Under the pieces are notes generated by a model. That model ran no database searches and was not told where the DNA came from. It saw nothing but the letters and a program-made list of their open reading frames with translations. This document shows positions 1 to 11,400 of a DNA stretch of 64,000 nucleotides, in pieces. Every line of letters begins with the position of its first letter. Positions within the stretch are counted from its first letter, which is position 1. This DNA is from Glandiceps talaboti (lineage: Eukaryota > Hemichordata > Enteropneusta > Spengelidae): contig NC_135549.1 of the NCBI RefSeq assembly GCF_964340395.1, forward strand, positions 297,001 through 361,000. The letters run 5' to 3'. A program made the translations under genes and the position numbers.

Positions 1-78
1 TGAGACATTTCCATAATTAATGATAATCTAATTTACTCATTCTTGACACTCTCTTTCTCATCTTTTCTGTGGGTTTAG

Positions 79-220
79 AAAGTCCAAAGGTTCCAGTAAA
101 TATTACCAAGATTGACTTAGACAAAGCCAAACCAGTGCACAGAAGATATGAAAATGTTGAACTTCTAATGTCTCCATGTCATGTGCCTTCAAGACTCAAA
201 CTGTCAGATTCCCCAAAAAG
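79..220 (+). CDS. Gene 1 exon a (first visible)
   Basis: The acceptor is a TTTAG ending at 78. The exon opens with two bases of a split codon and encodes about 46 residues (SPKVPVNITK..., ...SDSPK). The donor is ambiguous: AAAAAG|GT at 221 or, 9 nt later, CAAAA|GT at 230. Both leave 2 nt and fit the next exon, so three residues may be alternatively included. Confidence 0.65.
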
Positions 221-719
221 GTTTCAAAAGTATCTTTTTCTTTAAAAAAAGTAATGTCATCTTTGAAAGTTTATTATGATTACATATTAATTTGTTTGAT
301 AGAGGATGGCGATTAAACCCATTTTAACTTTGTATATTGTGTAATATATTGGTCTGTCATATGCACTGTTATTGTCTATCATCGATTGATTTCAACTTCA
401 TCATTCAGAGTTGTTTACCAACACTCATGACTAGCAATTATTAGATAGAGGATATTAGATTTCTTCAATTTCAGAATCAGACATCACTTGACCTGTACTC
501 ATGAGAGCAAGTTGGATGATACAAATGAAGTCACAAACAAAAACATTTCCATTGATGCAAGCAAATGTGATGTTACTGCAGGAAAGCTTACTTGTTCACT
601 CATGTGTCAGACATTTTTGAAGAAACCAGCTGCTTCCTATAATGCTGAACACAACATTTCTGAAGTCAAACATAAGAAGGTACATATATTTAGTTTAGCT
701 TAGTTTTATAAGTATGCAT

Positions 720-777
<58 letters not shown>

Positions 778-3700
778 AAGTTAAGGGGTTTTAATAGTAC
801 ATAATAATAAAAATGTCTGCACAAATTTTTTTTTAGAGGAATGGTGCTTTCAATAAAATGTATCCGTGTGAGCTTATAGAATATATTTATTTTAAAGGGA
901 TCATAAGATGTGGACATTTTTCCTTTATAAAGCTCAAAAGCTCAAAATGAATAATAAACAGAAAACATGAATTTTTTTTTAAAAAAGTATGTGAGTGTGT
1001 GTTTGTTTGTGTGTGTGTGTGTAGGGGGGGGGGGGGGGGGCTGGTAGTTTGTCATTCGAATGCTGCCCTCATCGGCCGGTCCAAATTTTCCCATCATGCA
1101 ACAATCAGACCACAGTATTATGTGGATCAATGAGAGAAATCCACAACAAAATTTCACTCAAAATCTGTATTGTGATGACTCCTTTGGCAATACTGACTGC
1201 TAAATTCAACGAACATACACTAGAAAAACTCTACCAAGTGTGGTTTATTTTTTTAGACGCTTACTGATGTTTACTTATTGTTATTGAGGACGTTTCCTGC
1301 AGACTACACGATACTGTGATAAGACTGACCGGCCATATTTGAATTTGCTCGTGAGTTTATGTCGGACTGCATATCGTATGCTTCGAACAGCAGCATATAC
1401 AGCACGAGTGCAACCCTACAGAGTTGCACAGGATACCTAATAGTCAATTATTTTGTGACGGCTATACATTTGCGTGGAAATAACCTCTGTGTAAACGGAC
1501 AGTGTTTAATCATGAAGCAACTAACGGTTTCCTTGAACGCAACTTCAGATGTATGTTTTGGTATCGGGTGTCAATGTCTTGTCAAACCGGACCTACGTTA
1601 CATTAATTGCTTATCCATGATTATGTCATATATTCAACTGAAGACTATGTACTACGTATGCATATATGTATATGATTTACACTGCCAAGAAAGGAAAGTT
1701 GAATTTTGTTCATAGCAAAAGGTATGTAGAGCTGATGACTTCGTTAACGTACATGTTTGTAAATGTCAGCACAACAGTTACTGAAAAGGACAAGAATATG
1801 TCAAGATGGGGTTGTATTTAAAAGCTGAGTAATTTGTATTAAATCGTAATTTCACACAGTATATCTTTATTGCTGTGTTATGCTGTCATTATTGCAAACA
1901 GTTGCCAGTGTACACATTTGATATTTAACAGAAAACTAGCGAAGGCCTGCAATTTTCTTCACATTCCCGCACACCGGTTTGTTTATGTTCACGTGACGTA
2001 TAGTAGCACCCTCCTTGCGCGTGACATATGTTGTAGTGTAGTTGGCCCGGCCGGCCCTTCAAAAAATTGGGATCGTAATTAGACCTTGTAATCGGCACAG
2101 ATCTTCTGACATACATGTTAAGCTTTTACAACCACTCAGTTTGTGACTAGTTGTATATTTTATTAGGACTTGGAGGGACCCCACCTCGGGCGATACGGGA
2201 CAAATGTGGGGGATTAGACCGTGTTTGCCATGAAACAATGCCCGAGGGGGTGGGGCAATTGTCTCATATTCACCCCCTAGTCATTTTCACGGACGTAAAA
2301 GAGTGGTTGTGTGTCAGTCAGAATTTTTGAAAGCCCCACCCATTAGGGTGGGGGAAATGTTGGGAGTTTACTTCTTTTAGGTGGTGATTTTCCAGAATGT
2401 CTTGCCCCAGGGAATGGGGAATTTGACAAATTTTATAAGACTAATTTCCAAATCCCCCACTATGCCACGAGGTGGGGGGGGGGGTGACATTGACTCGTGC
2501 ATAAGGCACATGTTGAAGCCTGTATTACATGTAAACAGACGTGTCGTGTAGTTCTCAACTTGTCATAATGCTATACTATACTTACTATACTGTAATGTAC
2601 GATGAAGCAAACTGAATCTTTACAACAACAACAACAATAACAACAACAACAACAATAACGACGTTACAAAGAGATACAGAACAACAGGTTTTAGGTCAAA
2701 TACATGTATCGGCCATGGATATACATGTACCGGTATGTAACTTATGCAATTCCCTAGAAAGTATACGTAATTAACCGTTCCCCACGTAATCTCAGTTTCA
2801 CGTTTGCTCGCGATATAGACATCGTTAAAGTTCAGTGGATTCAGTGTACTTTATTAGGCAACCGTTTATCAAAGGTAACCAGTGCTTATTATTCATGGAT
2901 ATACTCCTCAAATTGATGTCATAAATATCCCACACCTGTCACCAGCACAATGTGCTAGTATATGTCGATCAGCAGACACTCCGAAAAAACACTGCATAAC
3001 ATTCGCCTATGAAATGTCGGAAAAAATATTTGCAATGTCCCTTGCTGTTTTAACTCATCCATAATTTTAGCAACTAAGTTTAATGTAAATTAATGATGAT
3101 TATTCCTCATCATCGGCAAAATTAAGTCATGTAAACAATACATTTGTAAGCTGGTGAGTTTGTTTCTATCGTTGTCTATCTCACTTGTAAATTGTATGTG
3201 ATGTGTGTACCACAGTACCGGCCGCATGCACACATACGACAATGTAATGCACCTTGCTACATTGTATTCAATTCTCGTAATGTCATTCACCTCGCGCACA
3301 CATGTACACAGTAGTAACAGTCGCCATTTCTCACACTCGACACTTCGCAAGCCTTATGATTGAGAATTTCTGGATAATTTATAAGTATTCCTGTAACAAT
3401 GAATGCTACCGTGATGTCACTTGTCCCCGATGACATGAATGATATCGGTGTCTGTTATCATCTGAATTTGGGACCCAGAAATACGTACATACGCATGTAC
3501 ACACATTGAGTTGTCACAATACTACACTACAGTGTCAGCTGGAGCAGCAGACGATCTTTGAAACTGTCGGATTTTGAATTTCTATCCATAAACAAACGAT
3601 ATACAGTATCGAGTCGCGTATGTTAACTTGTACTCAAATGTATGTGTACACATTTGAAGATTTTGTGATAAAAGACTTAACCAAGCTGCGTGAATGGAAT

Positions 3701-6700
3701 TGTCAAGGACTGCTGGTATTTCTAGGTATTTACAATTTATTTTGGTGATTTTAGAGTTTTAGAATTGCATAGGTTTGATACAGATAATTTCAAAAATCAT
3801 GAAACCTTGTTACAACATATATCACCAACCCATACATTCAAACAGCAATGACGTTTTTTCCTAAATTTGAAATGTTTAAAATGTTTTATGTCGAATTTTT
3901 CAAAAAATCACATAATATGGTTAATTTTGGTTACCATGGCAACCGATGTTCATTAAATGACCACTTTATTTTAATTCAGCATGACAAACTACCCTTGGTA
4001 GTGGGGTCAATGTGAAAATAAAAAGATATTTATCAGATTTATAATGTTATTTGTGAGATGTATGTGTATGTAATGAAAACATAATTTTCACGTCTACCTT
4101 ATGTTGCCATGGAAACAGCCATCAAATTTTATACAGTTTATGTTACACCAGGTAGCACTAACTCATACATGTCTAATACAAGGACATTTTTTCACTGTAT
4201 TATCTTTTTTTTCAATGTTTTATGTCAAATTTTGGAAAAATGATTAACATATTATGGTGATTTTGGTTACCATGGCAACAGATGTTCATAAAATGACCCC
4301 CTTTTTGAACTCAGCATACAAAACTACCCCAGGTAGGGTGGTTAATATTCTAATAAACCTGATTATTATAAAAATTATTATTATTATATTCTTATTTTAT
4401 AATTATTATTATTATTATTATTATTATTACAAGTGAAGGGGGTTAAATATTATATGATAATAAAGCATTGTGTGAGAGACAATTTAGAGGAATGGTGCCT
4501 TTTGGTCCTATTGTCAATAAAATGTATCCGTTTGAGCATATATTTGCTATGCCGGCTCATATTTGCTATTTGCTATGTTGGCTGACGTTTGAGGGTGCCT
4601 TTTCACAACTTTATCTGTACATACTTAATTCTGCATTCAATTTGTGAGAGTCTAAAATATAATAAAAATAATTTCAGGAAAATAAAAAAGTGAAGGGGTT
4701 TAATATATAATAATGACAATAAAAAATATTAGGATGAAGTTTATACGTCCCTGGTCGAACCTGACAGCATATGAATTCAGAGCCACATTTACATGTAAAC
4801 ACACCCTGTCTCGTTCTGTCGACCTACAGCACACTACTTTCTAAATATCAAATGTACCTGAAATGGACAAAATGGAACATTCTAATTCCCAATTATTGAA
4901 TTCTAAATCGAAAATGATCTGATATTTTCGTACTCGCAAACTTACAGAGATCGGATGAGAAAGATAAGACAACACATTTAATGTAATAACGTGGGCAAGT
5001 CCACTGATAATGGATGGGCTATGACCAAGTCTCAGAAATGTCCGTTTTTATGTGTACATGTATGTACTCCAAAATCTATGGTTGTCTAAGTTGCTACATC
5101 TCTTTGATTTGCTTCTTTTAATGGCCATGTCAGTATCGAACGCTAGCTCCCGCTTTGATCTAGACATATCATGTGTCGTTGCAGTACAGTCTATGATTAC
5201 TCACACTTATAGCGAAGTTGCTAGCTAGCCTCACAAATAGCAAAGTCGTCAGAAAATTTTGACTGTTGAAAACTATGTACTCACTTTTTTTTAATCATTT
5301 CATTTTCTAATGATTGGGTTCATTACCATCCACACAGTGACCCAAAGCAGTTTCGTCATCTTTCAAAAAACAACCCGTGCTTGCACATGTAGTGTGTCAT
5401 GGTGCCGTATATTGTCTACAACTATTTTATCTTGTAAAATAAACTTTGAACATGCTGAAGAGAACCATGGCTAGGCATGTCTTACAGTGCAACTTTGTGT
5501 TTTATTTAATATTTATTTATTTAATTATTTATGTATTTATATATCTATTTTTTTTTTTTTGACGTGGGAGCGTGACGCATTCACTATACTGTACTGTGTC
5601 CATATGAACCTGTGTTTTTCCCACAATGCATGTAATTTTCCAAGTAGACACAACAATGGCAACACTAACATCATTGTTGCGTCTTTTTACATTGATTGCA
5701 TCAGAGGTACATGTTATTGTATCAAAATAAAAGCAATCAACTCTCGGTAGTTTGCTTGAAAGCAAGACAAACAATCCGGACTACGCATGCATTAAAAATT
5801 ATTTGCAATGCCCCTTGCTGTTTTTAAGTCATCGATGATTTTAGCAACTTCGTGTAAATTGTAATGATTCGTTGGACAAAGTCATGTAAATAATAGGCTA
5901 GTGAGTTGCTTGCTATCATTGTGTATCTCGCTTGTATATGATGTGTGTACCACACCGCTCCATACACACATGAATGCAGTGCATGTGATTTGTGTAAAAG
6001 CTATTGCTACATTGTATTACATTCTAGTGATGTCAGTTGCCTTGCGCGCGCACAGTATAACAGTTGCCGTCTTTATCACATGTACACTGGTCAGCAGCAA
6101 GCCTCACGACTGAGAAATTCTGGATATTAATGATATCGATATTCCTGTAACAATCATTATACCGTGACTGCCACATATTCCAAATATATTCCAACAAAAA
6201 GATGTAACATAAACCTAAATGTCGCCTTTCTTCTCAAAACAGAGAGAGAATTAATTGAATTGAAAACAAACATCCTAGATGCACTGGCAGAACTTGGAAG
6301 CCCTATCAGCCTCTGGAACACATTGTTGTGACAGACAATTATATTTTGCATACTACTTACATTGAAGTCACACCATAAATGGTTTTCGTAAATGTTATTA
6401 CAAAAAGCTGTGAGGAGGCGCAGTTTCACTGATATAGTACATGCAGAAAACAATCTCAATAAAAAGTTGGCTATACCACAAAGTGCTCTACGCTGTTTCA
6501 AAATATCTTGATTGTCTTTCAAGTCATCAGTAAAAACATGTCCCAAGTAATTGAAACTTGATACTGAATTTGAGAAAATTCCCACAGAGGTTGATTGGAG
6601 AATGACAGTTTTGTGGATGCCTTAAAGTGTACACATTTAGATTTTCTAGCATTATAAATGATATCATTATCATTAGCATATAGCATATTGTTCACAGAGA

Positions 6701-6779
6701 TGAATAAGTTCCCTGAGGCCTTTGATAGATGGAGAGATGAGACACATCGATTGATCATGATTACCACACATTCTTGTAG

Positions 6780-6812
<33 letters not shown>

Positions 6813-8333
6813 GTGGTTTACAAGGAAATGAAGAGGACCACATTGGAAAATGTATAGTTGTATAAATATAAGACACTAATTCTTGGTTATATCCTGAAAT
6901 TATTTTGTCATATACACAGAATAACCTAAAAGACTAATTTATAATAAATGAGAAGGAAAACTTCACTATAAATCCTGAAACAATGAGTTATGTTCTAGTT
7001 TCTGAGGTATGGTACTTGATTAAAAAGTTAACTAAAAATATATTGTATTGTTAGTAAAATACATATTGAATACATTGTATATTCATGCAGATACTTTATC
7101 AATGTTCAGCATCTGTTGATATTAGAATATCACGCATGAATGAATGATAATAGATAAAATAAAGGTTTGTATTTTTTCCCGCAGCTTTCCCCATATGTTC
7201 CATACTCACAACCAGCACCAAGGAGTTCTTTCAATGGTGCATTTCAGTGGACCAAACAAACTTTATCTGGTCAGTCCAGTCATAGTGACAATGACAGAGT
7301 ATTTGCACCATGTCAGAAGAAACCATTGTTAGGAGATAGTCCAATTGGCCATGGTAAAAGTATTGCAAATTTCGGATCCAGGTAATATCCCAAAATGTTC
7401 AATTGCCATAGTAATGAAATTAATCAGAATTGTTCAAATTACTCACTATGTGATTCGATCAATATTGGCTTTTGTTGACTTTACATTGTTTAAACTGCAT
7501 GAATCAGTCAGTGATTAAATTTGTAAAGCACCAGCATCATCAAAAACAGTTCTGTTTAATTCAGACTCATAATTTTAATACACACTGATCCTAAAATGTT
7601 CACAACTTGTAGAATGCCTATAATAAATGTAGTGAGGGCACTCCAATATTGAAAGATATGTATAAACATGGCATGGCAACCATAGTTACTATCTATTCAT
7701 GTGTATTTTCTACTCATCTTTTAGATATAAACATACCAAATTTGTCAGCTGTGATAATAGTCCTTCAATGTCTGTCTCATCAAATTACTCTGACTCTGAA
7801 AGTGAACATGATTTTCAAACTACAGGCAACAGAACCCTGCACAGTGCAAAGGTGAGTCATGTTCTTTGTTTTTGTTACTTTGTGCTTATTCTGCAGTGAC
7901 TTGCAACATACAAAGTCAAGAAAACATTTTCATATCATCAGTTGTTTTTGCTAAGGTGTGAACCGTGATAGTAAAGAGGGGAGGGGATGGACATCAATCA
8001 AGTAGATTACAATATCTTGTATTGTAACTTGATTGGGAACCCAGGGTACATTCAGCAATTATTCCATAAACATTTTTTTAAATGATACTCTGAATAAGCT
8101 CCGTGGTAAGAAAAACTATTTGTGGCACTTAACAAAAAAATGATAGCCCACACTATTTAACAGATTTATAATAATTCCTTTACTTTAGGACATCTCAGCA
8201 ACTGCATTGCACATGATAGATAAAGTAGGCTCAGGCTTTGAAATTATGTATGAAATCAAGTGTATAAAGGAGAAACTGACACCACTTACTAATGAAGCAG
8301 TATGAATTTATTTATAGTGATGTAAGTATTCCT

Positions 8334-8413
<80 letters not shown>

Positions 8414-11400
8414 CGAATAAATAAATAAATAAATAAGTAAATTCAAGAACTTGTATTCAACAGACTGATTCAGAACCATTAGATCTTCACTGTATGGAAA
8501 CATTAAGTGATATATCAGTTGGTCACAGCAGAAATGAATTGTCCAATCAAGAACTCAACCACTCTTCTTTCCTTCATGATGTGAAAAAATCCTGGAGTCA
8601 TGCAGAGGACATGGCACAAAATAAACAGTCCAACACAGGAAGTTTAATGGTTGCATGCCAGAGTCTGTGGCAGAATGGTATCCATATCAACAACAGACAC
8701 ACTGAAAATGAAATACCAATGACTGCTGATTCAACAAAGATGAGAGCATCACAGAAATACAGCAACTGGAAAGAATTTTTCAGACCTGATTCTCCTAAAG
8801 TAGAAGATGTATTGGAAAGAAATTACTGTCAAGATGTAAATGAAATTGTCCACAGCAATCAGCCAGCTAAGGAAAAAGGAGAAAGCACTGAAAATGCTTA
8901 CACAGCAAAGCACACAGGTATCAAATCGTCATAATGCATTGTTGATTATTGATATAGCAGTCATGAAAATCTTATGTGAGAAATTATGATGATTGACTGA
9001 CAAATTCTAATCACAATGTATTATATGAAGCAGAAGACCCTTCCAGAATATCATAGTCACAATTCAAATGCAACATGCTCATTGAGTATGTTGATAAATT
9101 CTTACAAAATTTATTCACTTAACAAAAATAACATGCATTATTTACGACCATAAATGCATTCACTCATGTAGAACCATTTCAGAGTAGATTATCTTAATTA
9201 ACTCAGAAGAGAGCTTCTTTTTATATATAACTGATGATATCTTGAAAATGTGATCTTTTAAAGATTATCTTTTTCATTTTTGTACATTAAAGTAGTTTGT
9301 GAATCAAGCAGTTCCAAATATGAGAAGTTAGCAGGAGAAAATAAGTCAGAATCAATGGATGACCTACAGTGGGCAAGGTAAAACGGATAAGTTATTTCTG
9401 TATTATAGACTTGATGGATGATCTAAAGTGGGCAAGGTAGAATGGATGTCATTTCTTTATTATAGACTTGATGGATGATCTAAAGTGGGCAAGGTAGAAT
9501 GGATGTCATTTCTTTATTATAGACTTGATGGATGATCTAAAGTGGGCAAGGTAGAATGGATGTCATTTCTTTATTATAGACTTGATAGATGATCTAAAGT
9601 GGGCAAGGTAGAATGGATGTCATTTCTTTATTATAGACTTGACGGATGATCTAAAGTGGGCAAGGTAGAATGGATGTCATTTCTTTATTATAGACTCAAT
9701 GGATGATCTAAAGTGGGCAAGGTAGAATGGATGTCATTTCTTTATTATAGACTCAATGGATGACATACAGTGGGCAAGGTAAAACGGATAAGTTATTTCT
9801 GTATTATAGACTTGATGGATGATCTAAAGTGGGCAAGGTAGAATGGATGTCATTTCTTTATTATAGACTTGATGGATGATCTAAAGTGGGCAAGGTAGAA
9901 TGGATGTCATTTCTTTATTATAGACTTGATGGATGACATACAGTGGGCAAGGTAGAACGGATAAGTTATTTCTGTATTATAGACTTGATGGATGATCTAA
10001 AGTGGGCAAGGTAGAATGGATGTCATTTCTTTATTATAGACTCAATGGATGACATAAAGTGGGCAAGGTAGAATGGATGTCATTTCTTTATTATAGACTC
10101 AATGGATGACATACAGTGGGCAAGGTAGAATGGATGTCATTTCTTTATTATAGACTTGATGGATGATCTAAAGTGGGCAAGGTAGAATGGATGTCATTTC
10201 TTTATTATAGACTCAATGGATGATCTAAAGTGGGCAAGGTAGAATGGATGTCATTTCTTTATTATAGACTCAATGGATGACATACAGTGGGCAAGGTAGA
10301 ATGGATGTCATTTCTTTATTATAGACTTGATGGATGATCTAAAGTGGGCAAGGTAGAATGGATGTCATTTCTTTATTATAGACTCAATGGATGACATACA
10401 GTGGGCAAGGTAGAATGGATGTCATTTCTTTATTATAGACTCAATGGATGACATACAGTGGGCAAGGTAAAATGGATGTCATTTCTTTATTATAGACTTG
10501 ATGGATGACATACAGTGGGCAAGGTAGAATGGATGTCATTTCTTTATTATAGACTTGATGGATGATCTAAAGTGGGCAAGGTAGAATGGATGTCATTTCT
10601 TTATTATAGACTCAATGGATGACATACAGTGGGCAAGGTAGAATGGATGTCATTTCTTTATTATAGACTTGATGGATGACATACAGTGGGCAAGGTAGAA
10701 CGGATGTCATTTCTTTATTATAGACTTGATGGATGACATACAGTGGGCAAGGTAGAATGGATGTCATTTCTTTATTATAGACTCAATGGATGACATACAG
10801 TGGGCAAGGTAGAATGGATGTCATTTCTTTATTATAGACTCAATGGATGACATACAGTGGGCAAGGTAGAACGGATGTCATTTCTTTATTATAGACTTGA
10901 TGGATGATCTAAAGTGGGCAAGGTAGAACGGATGTCATTTCTTTATTATAGACTCAATGGATGACATACAGTGGGCAAGGTAGAATGGATGTCATTTCTT
11001 TATTATAGACTTGATGGATGATCTAAAGTGGGCAAGGTAGAATGGATGTCATTTCTTTATTATAGACTCAATGGATGACATACAGTGGGCAAGGTAGAAT
11101 GGATGTCATTTCTTTATTATAGACTCAATGGATGACATACAGTGGGCAAGGTAGAACGGATGTCATTTCTTTATTATAGACTCAATGGATGACATACAGT
11201 GGGCAAGGTAGAATGGATGTCATTTCTTTATTATAGACTTGATGGATGACATACAGTGGGCAAGGTAGAATGGATGTCATTTCTTTATTATAGACTTGAT
11301 GGATGACATACAGTGGGCAAGGTAGAATGGATGTCATTTCTTTATTATAGACTCAATGGATGACATACAGTGGGCAAGGTAGAACGGATGTCATTTCTTT

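Larger units (their letters stand above)
680..7184 (+). other. Gene 1 large intron (6.5 kb)
   Basis: No coding exon with good splice signals was found here. The intron holds an ATT-repeat-linked duplicated block (719-880 and 4392-4542), poly-G (1024-1040), a GC-rich stretch with inverted CCCCACC/GGTGGGG motifs (2160-2500), an AAC microsatellite (about 2622-2658), a duplicated ~390-bp block (3022-3416 and 5794-6168), three X-box-like repeats, and a dead reverse-transcriptase fragment. About 4740-5790 shows nothing that I can identify. Confidence 0.6.

Noticed and set aside
1359-1715. 118-codon ORF in gene 1's large intron
   Set aside because: Cys/Ser-rich with no splice signals or recognisable motif; length is within chance for this sequence.
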